Assembly (NCBI RefSeq): GCF_000715075.1
Contig: NC_134097.1
Location: forward strand, 128,028,997-128,092,996
Direction of reading: 5' to 3'
From: Nicotiana tabacum
Lineage: Eukaryota; Streptophyta; Magnoliopsida; Solanales; Solanaceae
Length of the DNA: 64,000 nucleotides
Shown in pieces: positions 35,626 to 46,862 of the stretch (position 1 is its first letter; every line of letters starts with the position of its first letter). Below the pieces are notes generated by a model. The model searched no databases and was not told where the DNA came from. It saw only the letters and a program-made list of their open reading frames with translations. The translations under genes and the position numbers were made by a program.

Positions 35626-35840
35626 AACTTCTCTTTTTTCTCTCTCTCTCTCTTCTTTTTTTTTCTTTTTTTTCCTTTTCCTTTTCTTCTTTTCTTTTTC
35701 CTTTTCATTCTTGTCTTTCCTTGCTTGGTCTCTCTTTGTTTTTATCCTCTCATTTCTCTCTATTGTTTTGCCGTTGTTTCCTCCCCATGGTTTCTTATTT
35801 TTTTCTCTTTTCTTTTCTTGTTTTTCCTCTTTTTTTTTAG
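35626..35840 (-). repeat. Pyrimidine tract (polypurine on the sense strand)
   Basis: About 215 bases that are almost all T and C on the plus strand, including CTCTCTCTCTCTC and long T runs, lying beside structured motif copy 5. It resembles the tract after integrase (27905-28062). Confidence 0.75.
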
Positions 35841-35866
35841 TTATGGTCGAATCCTATGGAGACAGC

Positions 35867-35905
35867 CTACGTATCATGACCCAGCATGAATCATACCAAG
35901 CGTAG
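35867..35905 (-). other. Structured motif copy 5 (between ORF1 and gag of C)
   Basis: Outer stem CTACG (35867-35871) with CGTAG (35901-35905). Inner stem TCATG (35874-35878) with CATGA (35885-35889), loop ACCCAG. Then AATCATACC. Confidence 0.7.
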
Positions 35906-36007
35906 TTCTTGGAGATAAGTGTAGAAAATAAATAACGAAACATTTTTGGGATTTCCAATAAAACAGTTCTGATTATAACCACTCATTATACCAAACTATA
36001 AAATTAA

Positions 36008-36150
36008 CAGACTTGCAAAGGGAAATCAACAGACTCTGACTCAAAACAAGACCAACAGACTCTGATAGAAAGGTGAAAACAACAGACTCGAAAACCAACT
36101 AACAGACTCCAATAAAAGAAAATATAGACTCATAAATAGACTAACAGACT
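36008..36150. repeat. Short repeat AACAGACTC, about seven copies
   Basis: AACAGACT(C/T) occurs near 36008, 36028, 36052, 36080, 36101 and 36142, with a degenerate copy near 36125. Spacing is 20-30 bases. Confidence 0.6.
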
Positions 36151-36160
36151 CCAATGAAAA

Positions 36161-38217
36161 TCATGAATACATTAATGCCTCAAATGCTCCTGGGGCCCGC
36201 GGGACATCATTCGGTCTCACCACGGGCCTATATGCAATATCCCTTTGAAGCCTCTCTAAGTCACTCATTATCTGCCAGACAAATTTCATCACTGCCACAA
36301 AGAAGGTGGTACGAGTCATATCCTCACATGCTTGGCATTTCACAAAAATGTAGTCGGCAATGGTTTTGATCCTCTCTTGGATTCTACCCTTTTCTTGAAG
36401 CAGACGCCCGACCTGTTGATTCCGGGCTTCTAACACCTGAGTGTCATGGAGATGTTGATTTTGCAACTATTGCATTTCTTCCTCCATCTGAGCCATCAAA
36501 TCATAACAGTGTTCCCTATCAGCTTTGAAATCTTTAGCCTGCTTGGCAGCCTCATTCTCAAGAGTAGTTACTTTTCTTTTCAGGCTGGTGATTGTCCCTT
36601 CATACTTTCTCTTCATTTGTTGCACAAACTGTGTCCGACCTTTTGCATTTTCCGCCAATTGAGCTCGAACTTTCGCCAGACTGGCCTCAGACTTTTCCAA
36701 GTAATCTTGACACTCAAGGGCTTTCTTTTTCAGACTACTTATAAGACTCTCATCCGCTCAGTTTCTTTCTGGGTTTCTAGCAGCTATTTTCAACTTCCGG
36801 ATTTAAGCTTTGAGGGCTTCATTTTCCTGAGTTAACTTCTTCTTCTCGCCTTCATCTGCGGCGGTTTGCAACCCATTCTCAAACTGAAGGTCCATGACTT
36901 GCTATTCCAGCCTGCTTATGGTGGCTCGGTACTCATTTTCTTTGGTCAACCAGTCCCATTGCACCTGTGCTCCGTCGGTAAATTGTTGGACATGAGCTTT
37001 CTTTGTGGGCCTTTCAGGCTCTTGATGAAATAGGGATCTTTTACCATACCACGCAGTGTAACTAGGCTCCACCTCGCCTCTGGATAGATCTCGTACTTGA
37101 GTTCTAGGCTCTAAGAATCTGCATTGGTGCCAAATCTGGTGCACTTTTTCTTCTGGAAAAGCGGCTTTTGGTTCCCACTCAATAACCTGCCGACTCAAAT
37201 CCTCATCATGTGGGATGGTCTTGTATCGGCCTAACTGACGTAGAACTCGGTGTGGGGCATAAGGCTGGATACTCCGAAGACCCATTAACAGCAGAAAGCA
37301 TACCTCAACCGACATATAAATTACCTCACTGACCGAGAGCTACCCGAATGTCCATTCGATCTTATTTGTAGTTGAAGATCTCAAATGAGCATGCCATGCT
37401 TCCGTACCATCCGGGAACTCATAACCCTCTACCTGCTTTTCTTGTTTTTCAATGCACTCGAGGTCAGTCATTCCACAATTCAAGTATCTAGGACGATGGC
37501 AAAGGTGTTCCTCAATCCATAATTGTAACATCATATTGCACCCTTCAAAGAACTTTCCCCCTTCTCGATAAAGGGTCAGAGCTCGTTAAATTTCTGCCAA
37601 AATCATTGGCACTATGGTCCCATTTGCCTTTTTCATCATAAATTCAGCTATCCCCATGAGTCCCAACTCTATGTTCCTGTCTTTTTTGGGGCAAATCAAA
37701 GTACCTAGGAACGCCATTATAAAATCTAATCCTCTCCTAGTTTCCCACTTGGTTTCCCGCATGAGTACGACCAGTATCTGGCATCTCGAAGCCACGGGAA
37801 TTCCCGTAACGTCGATACAAAAAGTAGAAGGTACAGAATCCTTTGGCCAAGTTTTCGTCTCAGATGTCCCGACTGATGCATAACAGGTCCAAAAATTTGT
37901 GAGGGGTTACTGTCCTAGGTGCCACCGGGTATTGATTTCTAAGATTCCTATCGAAATCGGCGTAGCCTGCTATCTCTTCCAGTGAAGGAGTTAGCTCGAA
38001 ATCAGCAAAGTGGAATACATTATGTGCTGGGTCCCAAAATGGTATCAAGGCCTCAATTATGTCCTTTCTCGGCTTAACTTTTAAGAGCCCGACAAGACCA
38101 CCCAACGCTTTTGTCACAACTTTTCTGCTATTGTCACCCAAATCATGCCACCACATTTGTAGCTCCAACGGGATCTCTTTACGGACTGAGAAAGGTTCAT
38201 TTTGAATTGTGCTCATC
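36161..38217 (-). pseudogene. Element C ORF1, plant-mobile-domain-like with coiled-coil tail
   Basis: Starts at the ATG at 38216, directly after a splice-acceptor-like TGCAG. The frame 38216-37860 has LQMWWHDLGDNSRKVV and then FWDPAHNVFHFADFELTPSLEEIAGY. This block looks like the 'W.P.T.TFH.GE.T.TLEDVA..GLP' pattern of plant mobile domain proteins and like domains annotated DUF7745; both are by eye. It continues in pieces: 37795-37586 (GLDFIMAFLGTLICP), 37534-37340, 37315-36902 (LRSIQPYAPHRVLRQLGR) and a Lys/Glu-rich coiled coil (36890-36161). At least four breaks. Ogre elements are known to have such an ORF upstream of gag; its function is not known. Confidence 0.75.
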
Positions 38218-39356
38218 CTGCACATTTATATAAGTGATTTTAATTAAAAGAAAACTATGACTCATTTTGACTTAAGAAAAATGACCATTTATTTCAAAAT
38301 TTTCACGAAAATATCCGGCTTTGCCAATACGGCCTTTCAGCACTCCGAAAACGAAGATTTTAAGGCTGTGTTCACTAACCGGCAAAACCTTGAAAAATGA
38401 CCAAAGGTGGATATTCTTGGAAAACGGCCTTCTGGCGCCCTTTTAGGGATATTTGGCTATTTTAGACAAGAATGGCATCACCTTACTTATTTGCAATAAA
38501 AATTAAAATTTTTGTTCTTTTGGGCTATTATTGCAAAAGGAAAGTTGGACCCGATGGGGGTTGCCTACGTATCTCACACCCTGTGAGAATCAAACTGGCG
38601 TAGTTTGGGCAATAAAATAAAACCAACTATTTTTCAAAACAAAACCTTTTCTTCTTCTTTTTCATTTTTCTCAAAATATTCGGCAGAGTTTTAGTACTAT
38701 TTGGACATTTTTTTTCCAAAACAGGTGATTTAACTCACTTAACCCTCGCATTGCTATTCTCTTTTTTCCAACTTTCTCCCATTATTCAAAAGCCGTTCAG
38801 CATGCAAATCCAAGTCAAATAAATGCACAAGTATCAAGTAAGATGCATCAGGATGGTCTTTTCATTTTTGGTACACCTGTCCTAGACAGACCCATCCTCT
38901 GTGTTGAGTCTCCAAAGTCAAATGCACGTGATGCAAGCAAACGTTCCTACTAGGGATCCGGCATGAGGTCTTGTTATACTAGATTTAAAACCTAGGTTTA
39001 TTGTTCTAGACCTGGCTTACCCGAGCAGACAACTCGAGCCGGGGGGAGGGGGAGCAGCGTACCGAGAATACAGAAGCTTCATCGGCTTTACAACTTGTCT
39101 GAACCTCGTTCTAAAATTTGGGATATGACTCTAACAGAAGAGAAGTCACACGAAGTGCACACTCCTCCGTGATTTAGAAGACTCGGAGAGAAGAAGGGTT
39201 TCGTAGCAGTTTATATACAGTTCACAGAATATCAAAGCGGTAAAAGCAACATTTAGCACATTAGGCCCAAACATGTAACAAAATCAGATAATTAATAAAG
39301 CCAACTATAACAATTCATCTAAGCTCGAATTCTTGAACCCTGAACCAGAGATTCTG
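38218..39356 (-). other. Element C 5' untranslated leader
   Basis: About 1.1 kb between PBS and ORF1, no coding block. It includes structured motif copy 6 (38565-38603). A 3' splice-like site ends at 38218, so part of the leader may be an intron; no donor was fixed. Confidence 0.6.
38565..38603 (-). other. Structured motif copy 6 (5' leader of C)
   Basis: Outer stem CTACG (38565-38569) with CGTAG (38599-38603). The inner stem is seven perfect pairs, TCTCACA (38572-38578) with TGTGAGA (38582-38588), loop CCC. Then AATCAAACT. It has the strongest inner stem of the six copies. Confidence 0.75.
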
Positions 39357-39381
39357 GGTTCGATCCCCAGCAGAGTCGCCA
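39357..39381 (-). other. Element C primer binding site (Arg tRNA type)
   Basis: The minus strand begins TGGCGACTCTGCTGGGGATC four bases after the LTR and continues into GAACC, so the match covers the acceptor arm and the T arm of a tRNA 3' end. Ogre elements are known to use tRNA-Arg with a PBS of this form. Confidence 0.85.
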
Positions 39382-39385
39382 GAGC

Positions 39386-42300
39386 TGTCACACCTCCTTT
39401 TTACCACCCCTGCAAGGGTATAAGGGAGCTTTTCCAAATTAAGTGACAATCGAAACAGGATATATTTATATTATTCATTCAGAGTCGCCACTTGGGATAA
39501 TTTATGATGTCTCAAGTCATCAGTTTAAATCCCGAATTGAGGAAATATTGACTCTGTATTATAGTCCGCGAATCAGAAATCCAGGTAAGGAATTCTGTTA
39601 ACTCGGGAGAAGGTGTTAGGCATTCTCGAATTCCGTGGTTCTAGCACGGTCACTCAACTGTTATAAATGGCTCATTATCTGATTTTAATGCATGTTTAAA
39701 CCTATGTGCATTTTAACTTACTAACCGCTTTTAATTAATTTTAGGAAGATTCAACGTTATCCAAAACATGTCTTTGAACCACGCCACATGAAATGCACCC
39801 GCGGTCCGCGACACATTTTATTTAACATTGTTGAGATTTGGATTTGGGTCACATGAAATGTACACCCGAGTTTAGGAAGGTAATATTATTAAAATAACGC
39901 GCCTAAAGCAACTACGCGTTTTTAACTTTGCGAGGCCCATGGGAAATTTGCTAAATAGCGCGCCTCGATTTCTAAGGATTAAAAGTTAATTAAGCGAGGG
40001 TCATGCATTTTAAGATTTGTATTTGGCACGGCGCACCTCATTCCCGATTTTTAAAGAAAATTCGAAAATAAGCTTTTGAGGGTCATAAGTTATATATTTG
40101 GCTAATATGGCACACCTCGACTTATTTTAAAGGAAAACTAAAACTTTGAAGGAGCCATAAGCTATTTGTGCTATCTAGTACAGCTCCCCTCCACTAATTG
40201 ATTAAAGGAGCAAGGAAAAATGTCACCACTGCTTAAGCTAAAAGTTTGAACCAATTTTAAAATAATATATCCAAGTTCAGGCCAGCCTTATGAAAGAACA
40301 TTTGCATTGAAGAGAGAAAACAGATTAGACTATTTGAAGACAACGAATAGCTCGTGCAATAATTAAGAGAACCAAAGGCATGAAGGGGGTAGGCCCAACA
40401 ATGAAAAACCTGCGTCCCTGCATTGCAAACATCCTACCCAAATTAAAGAGAAAGCAGGAGCGAGACTCGAGTTCGAGTCTCTGGGCATGCATTCAAGGTC
40501 AGCAACAATTAAAGAGGGGGTCAATATCAAACCCAGCTAACTACCAAAGGCAAATCAGCATTGAACCTTCAAGCTTGGGCCTGAATGAGCCCAAGTCTTA
40601 GTGAAAAGCGGCAGTCCAAATAAACAAATCCACCAATGAACGTGTATTGTCCACGATTCCATTTTTGTTTTGTTCAAATTTGTGAATTAACACGGACTGT
40701 TATTGATTTCAGACCAACAACTGAAGAAGTAACATACCAACTAAGTAAAATCAAAATCAGACCCAAAATTCAAAACTGATGTGAGACAATCATCAGAACA
40801 TTTCTTGCTTTCACTTATGTGATTAAAACATGACAGTAGGCCTCATTAACAACTGAAAATCAGCACAATGCTACCATACAACCTATGCATTATTCCTTAA
40901 GGGTGTCCATATTTCAAGATCGATAAGAGTTCAGCTACTGCAGCTAAGATTCAACATACATGTTTTGACAAAATCCTGAAAGTGCCTACCAAATTTGCAT
41001 CTATAGCAGTAAAAAACCTTGTGACTTCAGTAATCAAAGAAGCCACTCAAACTAAATAAACTACTACTACATTTGACTAATAGGATTCATGCATTGCATA
41101 CATTAAATACATAAGAATTTAAACAATTCCAGAGTTTAGAATGATAAGCTACATTCACATAGAAGACTATTCAAATGGCAAGTTCAATACACCAAAAAAA
41201 AACACGACTGATCTCTAAAGGACATGCAACTATGTTCAAATCCATTGTCATTCATATGCAAGCCCAGGTTGATTACATGGCTTTGATGTGCAATTCATAG
41301 GTTAATGGAATCCGGGGAGTGCCTGAAAATCGAAAGAAAAATAAAAAGGTTAAAGAGTCAGCAGAACAGCAATAGAGTAACACCTAGCTTTAATCAAACA
41401 GTAACTTCAACAGCCAAACTCAAACCAGTCTTTAGAAAACCAAACTCAAGCCATGGAAACCAAGATGTAGGACTCTGATCTTCTTAGAAAAGAAATTTTC
41501 TAGCCAAATGAAACCAGAAAATACCAAAAATGCAAGAATTAAGTACTCTTCTAAGCTAGAAATGCAGAGAATTCAGAATTCTCTCAAAGGACCTAGCCGT
41601 TTCAATTTTAGGGATTTTCTTTCTCTTCCAAAAAGTCTCCCTTGAATAGCAAGTCTTGGTGCCTTTATAGGCAAGGCATTAGGGCAGCTCAAAGATATCA
41701 GTCTTTGCATTTTGCCCCTTTTTGAATTTTGGTTTTAGCTCGCATACCCCTAATGTAAAATTCAGAATGTCAAAATAGTCCCAAACCCCTTTTCCTGGAA
41801 GCTTCCTATTCAGTTACTACAGATTGCCTAAACCAGTTGCCTAAATTACTCTCTTAATTCTCTGATTTTACTCTTTAAACCCAACCCGGGTCAACTGACC
41901 GAATTAATGGGTCTGCAGACCAAATTAAATCCTCACCCATACCCCTTTTGGGGCTTTTGAATTTCAAAAGCCCAATTAGGATCAAACAAGGAATCCTATT
42001 CTAAGAACTAACCCAAAGTTCCCAAAAGAAAAGCCCCCGAAAACCTTTAAAAATGTAATCAAACAATGATGAAGGCACATGAGTCAATTATCTTAAGCTA
42101 ATGGCAAAAGTTAACTAAATTAGCCTATTTAAATTAACTAAGTGAAAATTACGAAACAGAACTTGATCATGTTTAACGGACTAAAAAATACAGAAATGGA
42201 TTTCATAAAGTAGAAAGGAGAAAAGGAAAACCAAAATGGTGAACAGGAGGAAAATTTGAACTCAGAGGTGAATCAGATTATTATGAAAATTAAGTTAAAG

Positions 42301-43433
42301 AAAAGGAGAGAGGAGGATAATTGGAGAAAGAAAACACAAAAAGAACAAAAACTTACCGGATCGGACCTCGAAAATAGACGGAGACAAAAACTTAACCAAA
42401 CTTATGTCGAATCTGTTGTTCTTCGTCAAGAACAACTGAATCGACATCAGTTTCGTCGAGTCAGGCCCTCAAACTTTGAAAGAAAAGTACTTCGCGATTA
42501 TGCATGTCACCAGGCTTGGCGAAAATGATTTTTGAACTTTTGAGGTTTGAGCCCAAATTTAAGATTCGAACAAGTCCACGTTGATTCGAGGGTAAAAGGT
42601 TGGGTATTTAGGATTAGGAGATGAAAAGGATCCTAGGGTGTTATTTTGGGGAGGAACGGAGCAGTTTAGGGCTACGCCGCCGGCAGGGCATGGTGGCGAA
42701 TGGGGGCGGCTTCTAGGGTTTGGGCGTCTCTGAAGAGGGGGTTGAGAGAGATGAGTTTGAGAGGGAGGGTAGAGTTCGGACAATTTTATATGGGGGAGGG
42801 GTCAATTCCGGTCCAATGGATTTACAGGGATCAACGGCTCAGATCAAGAGATAATGAAACGGCGTTGTTTGGTTTGTATGGGGGGAACCGGACCGGGTGA
42901 AAGCGGGTTTGGGCTGGCTTTGGACGGGTGTAAGGGGTAATTGACTTGGGCTTGAGAGAATTAAATAAAAACGGCCCAAAATTGGAAAAACTTTTTTAAT
43001 TCCTTTTCTTTTTTCTAAAATTAAAAATAAAACAAAACCCAACTTAGTTCCTAAGCCAAATTATTCAAGAAAATTAAATTAATTAACCCTAATAATTATT
43101 ACAACTAATTAAATACCAAATTAAATGGAAAACCAACAAAAATTCAAATCTAAAAATTGAACCATGCAAAAATAAACCATTTTTGTGATTTTCCCATTTA
43201 TAAAACAACTAATTGCCAATTAATCCTAAAATGTAGAATTAAATCCTAAAATTCAAATGCAACATATTTTTGTATTTTTTATTAATCAAAATAAAATAAA
43301 CGTGCACAGACAAATGCAAACAATTTGACAGAAAATGCCACACAAAATCCACAAAATTGCAAACAATGGGAAAAATTGTTTCATTTTGAATTTGTGGGAG
43401 TAATTCATATAGGGAAAAAATCACGTGCTCACA
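39386..43433 (-). repeat. Element C 5' LTR (right copy)
   Basis: 4048 bases; the sense strand starts TGTGAGCACG at 43433 and ends GGTGTGACA at 39386. It pairs with 20943-25004. Both copies carry an antisense open frame of 90 codons (42256-42528 and 23821-24093), which I take as chance. Confidence 0.92.
41663..41671 (-). promoter_or_regulatory. TATA box in the 5' LTR of C
   Basis: The minus strand reads CCTATAAAG. Since this is the 5' LTR, this is the copy expected to drive element transcription. The start would lie near 41630. Confidence 0.55.
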
Positions 43434-43438
43434 ACGAT
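43434..43438. repeat. Target site duplication of element C, right copy
   Basis: ACGAT, identical to 20938-20942, within the Tyr-Arg codons of the gag of B. Confidence 0.92.
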
Positions 43439-44272
43439 AGGTCCTTAGATGAGCCCTGGGATCACCTATACCATCAAACATCTCGAACTTGGGAGGTCTG
43501 TACCCCTCTGGCAGTTCTACACCTGGCTGTATGCATAGGTCTTTATAGTTCAAATCTTCTATTCCTTTCCTGCCTTCGACACCCTGAACCTGACTTGTAA
43601 ATTTCTTGAGTTCTTCGGCCATGTTCTTGATGAGCAGGTCCTTTTCAGCGGGTTCTGGTGTATAGGAATTTGGTTGGATAGAGTGAGGTACAGTTTCCAC
43701 GTATATAGGGTTGTTTTGGTGAGTGCCAGGAAGCCTGGGTATAGTGATGGTCGTTGGTTGAGTTTTGAGGATCAGGAATGGGTTGTGGTGTGTTCTGGGG
43801 AGTGTGATAAGTGGTGGTTGTTGGGTACTAAATTGGTTGAAGATGATGTTATGGCAGAGTTGGTATTGGTAAGGGATTGAGATTTTGGGGTGGGGTTGCA
43901 TATTGATGCGGTGTAGGAGGGTTTTGTGGATGTTGGTTTGGTGTGTTTTGGAGAGGTGCTGGGTTCTTTGTATTTTGTTGGTTGATATCGGGGACATTCA
44001 GGGTGAGTTATAGGTTTTCCAAATTACAGACCTGCTAGAGTTCTCCCTGTAATTCCAGTATCTTTTGTTCTAACCTCAAAACTAAATCATTTGGTGCCGG
44101 AGTACTCCGACCATCTAAAGTTTCTGCGTTCTCAACATTCTCCTTTCGAATACCACGTAAGTCATCCATTTTAGCTTTTCCTTTGCTTTTTGTATTACTT
44201 GGAGGAGGAGGAGGTGGAGGGCCTCTAGATCTGGTGTGATATGCTGATGATGTCAGTATGAGCGAACCAACC
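43434..44272 (-). pseudogene. Element B gag, N-terminal part
   Basis: The readable frame starts near 44272 (VGSLILTSSAYHTRSRGPPP), with seven prolines, KGKAKMDDLRGI and a coiled-coil-like stretch (LVLRLEQKILELQGEL) that ends in a stop. A second stop lies near 44010. From 43997 comes a Pro/Gln/His/Asn-rich region, then EKDLLIKNMAEELKKF and DLCIQPGVELPEGYRPPKF, and the frame meets element C after HLRTYR at 43434. It resumes at 20942. The true start codon is uncertain; the sequence CCCATAAG before 44272 could be an acceptor site. Confidence 0.75.
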
Positions 44273-44845
44273 TTATGGGATGGAAATAAAGAATAAAGAA
44301 AAACAAAAAGGTAAACAAGTCAGTAAGGATTATGAAATGTTTGCAATATTTAAACGCATATTGCGGGAATGTAAATTCGCGTCCTAATTTGGGAACCTCG
44401 TTGTGCCCGAGGTAGGCCTAACGACAAATAAATTTGGAGAAATTTAGTGCCAATAATTGCCTCATTTTATTAATGTAGAAATAAACAACCCAAAACGACA
44501 CTAAATAAGATAATGTTGCTAATGACACATGGCCTTATTATATTTGAAAGAAAAGCAAGTAAATCTAATCTACTTGGTCCTAGAAGGACCCTCTCTAGAC
44601 CGGATGATGTTGTCGATGAACTCTCCCAACTCACGCAGGTTCAGTAGTGCCCTTGCCAGATGCCCTCCTTCATTTCCTTCAGCGTTCTGACAGTAGGTGA
44701 CCCTCTTCCTCATCTTCCCCTCCAATTCCATCAAACTATACTCCAGATATTCCAGCCTCTCGCTAGATTTAACAGATCTTTCTTTCTACTCGTTAATCAT
44801 TTCCATGTTAGCCTTATGATGCACCATATGCTCAGCTTCAGACTC
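44273..44845 (-). other. Spacer between gag and ORF1 of B
   Basis: About 570 bases. The part next to ORF1 (44845-44590) still reads like a coiled-coil tail of ORF1 with stops. No copy of the structured motif was found here, unlike the same place in C. A different hairpin, CCTCG/CGAGG, lies at 44396-44412. Confidence 0.5.
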
Positions 44846-46146
44846 TCAAACTCTTTTCTGCAGCTTGTTGTACTTCACCTCTACTTCAGCAAACTCATCT
44901 ATGACCCTATTTCCCGGACCAACCCTTGGCTCAAAAACTCCTGATAGATTATCATCTAACCATAAGGTGTAAAAGAATGAGTGGCCCGCATGGTATCTGT
45001 CTGGCTCGATGGTATCCTTCTCCACAATGATCTTCAAAGTCCACATATGTTGCGCTTCATTCTTATATAGGATGGCATCACCCTGGAAATCTGCTCTGAA
45101 GTGGATCATCTTAGCAACCTGTGGCATGACTTGTCTCCTACTTACCTGTCTCACAACTCTTAGGGGGGCATAAGGGTGTATCCATATTAACCCGATCAAC
45201 ACCAAATGTGGGACATCTCTGGATCTTATGATGAACTCATCAGTGGGGAACCACTCGAACATCCACTGAACCTGGTCATCAGTCAGCTTGTTGAAAAACT
45301 GCACCCATCCTACAACATCCTTAGGTTGATCGAACATGTCCGACATGTAACTCATTCTTTTAGGGTTATAGAAGGCAATGTGGTCGTTCCACGGCCTTTG
45401 TTGAAACTCTTGGCGGTATTGGCCCCTTTGAAGATGTTCTAACAACTAGACTTTAATAGCAAGTAGCAACCCTCAAAGAATCTGGACCCCTTCTAATAGC
45501 ATTCCAAGGCCCGATACATATCCGCAATGATCATAGGGATAATAGTATATGGCTGCCCGTCGATCCCGTCCATCATAGTTTTGGCCACCATGGACAGCCT
45601 AGTATGGATTCTATCCCCTAGGATTGGGAATACCAGCATCCCCAAGGAGCACACAATGAACACAAAGACCCTGCATTGAACCCAGCCTAAAGAAGTAATT
45701 GAGAACTCATCATCAAAAATACGGTAAGAGCTGCTATGACCGTATCTTTCATAAAGGAAATCAAAAGGTATGTAGGAGTTTTTCAGGCACTCCAAATCAT
45801 CATTTTTCTTCAACCCCATCATCTTAAGGAACCCTCTAGTGGTGAGATTTTCAGGTGCTAGCAGACCAGAACTATCCCAAGGCAACCCAGCAAATCCCCC
45901 TATTTTTTTTAGAAGGGGAGTCATTTCTATGTCTCCAAAATGGAACACAGCCCTTTTCTTATCCCAAAACAGAGTAGCAGCCTTGATTAGCATCTTGTCT
46001 GGTTGAAGATCCAATAGTGAGGGTAAATTACCCAAGACTCTCTTCACATGATTTTGATCACTTGAGGGAAGATCCCTCTACCAATCTATCAAAAGTGGAG
46101 GAATGCTACCGACCATACCGAAACTGGGGACTTCATGCCTCATTTT
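44846..46146 (-). pseudogene. Element B ORF1, plant-mobile-domain-like
   Basis: The ATG at 46143 follows an acceptor-like TTGTTTTGCAG by three bases. The first 20 codons end at a TAG (after LLIDW). The frame resumes and is open at 46047-45493: LGNLPSLLDLQPDKML, then ATLFWDKKRAVFHFGDIEMT and GGFAGLPWDS, the same block as in ORF1 of C. It stops after YRALECY and shifts near 45450, then 45445-44846 has WMFEWFPTDEFIIRSRDVPH, IWIHPYAPLRVVRQVSRR and FFYTLWLDDNLSG. The order matches C piece by piece, so both encode one ancestral protein of unknown role. Confidence 0.75.
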
Positions 46147-46840
46147 CTGCAAAACAAGAGAGAGTTAGGCCCTTTCCCCCTCCAGTTTCGTCTATTTATA
46201 AAGTAATGATTAGCATATTGGCACTTATTTCTCCACATTAATGCACATAATCGTGGTTACGTCCGTTGGATTTATGGAAAACCCGATGGACTTTTGGACA
46301 AGGCTTGTCTTAAAGGGCTATTATCCGGATAATATATTATCCTTGCTAGGTTTGACTATGATGAATGTACAATTAATCAGAGTAAGGCTGCTATAGAGGT
46401 CTAGACTGGGACCCTCAAGCGGACAACTTGAGGGGGAAAGGCACGGAACCGCCGGACGCACTGCTGATCGACTAGCTTTACCGCAAATACGCCTTTCCGA
46501 ATTTAAAGGGTGATATATAGGAAGAGCGCAAACACTCATCAAGCGTTGCTATAGGATTGATTACGCACAAGTGGAATATGATGTTGAACATGATTTATGC
46601 AACAATAAATAGCATGTTGTCAAGTATTTGCACGTAAGAAAATAATAAATGTAGTATTTAAATAATTGAAAGACAGTTAAAGAAAAGAAAACAAAGAGAC
46701 AAGTCAGTTTCAGGAAAATAAAGAAATCATAAATGCTTGAAAATAAGCAGTTAAATTCAAAGAAGGGGAAAGGGTACGCGGGATATAGCATGCTTGGACT
46801 AATTCACAAAAATAAGTTCATTATGGTAAGAACCTAAAAT
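46147..46840 (-). other. Element B 5' untranslated leader
   Basis: About 700 bases between PBS and ORF1. A 3' splice-like site ends at 46147. No structured motif copy and no coding block were seen. Confidence 0.6.
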
Positions 46841-46859
46841 ATCCCCAATATATTCGCCA
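46841..46859 (-). other. Element B primer binding site, degenerate or unusual
   Basis: The minus strand reads TGGCGAATATATTGGGGAT three bases after the LTR. It lines up with the Arg-type PBS of C (TGGCGACTCTGCTGGGGAT), with four mismatches clustered in the middle. Either the site decayed or another tRNA was used; I know no tRNA that fits. Confidence 0.6.
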
Positions 46860-46862
46860 TGC

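Larger units (their letters stand above)
35292..36160 (-). other. Spacer between gag and ORF1 of C
   Basis: No coding block. It contains a pyrimidine tract (35626-35840), structured motif copy 5 (35867-35905) and a short dispersed repeat with AACAGACTC (36008-36150). Confidence 0.6.
20943..43433 (-). mobile_element. Element C: Tat/Ogre-like Ty3/gypsy element, minus strand, inserted in gag of B
   Basis: LTRs at 20943-25004 and 39386-43433 with a perfect ACGAT duplication. On the minus strand the order is 5' LTR, Arg-type PBS (39381), leader, ORF1 (38217-36161), spacer, gag (35291-33686), protease (33606-31875), intron, RT (31699-30465), two RNase H domains (30455-29656), integrase (29674-28238), repeat-rich 3' region, polypurine tract (25017-25005) and 3' LTR. 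The order and content match Ogre-type elements and parallel element B. Several stops and frameshifts make it non-autonomous now, but integrase and RT are long and well kept. Confidence 0.9.

Noticed and set aside
8828..38603. Hammerhead-type self-cleaving ribozyme as an explanation of the six-copy motif
   Set aside because: The conserved CUGAUGA and GAAA core is absent and the arrangement has two nested stems, not a three-way junction.
39357..39381. tRNA-like 3' half (GGTTCGATCCCCAGCAGAG...CCA)
   Set aside because: Only the T arm and acceptor complement are present, directly beside an LTR: it is the primer binding site, not a tRNA gene.
23821..42528. A 90-codon antisense frame kept in both LTRs of C (23821-24093 and 42256-42528)
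   Set aside because: The LTRs are recent copies of each other, and most differences between the two frames change the residue, so there is no sign of selection.
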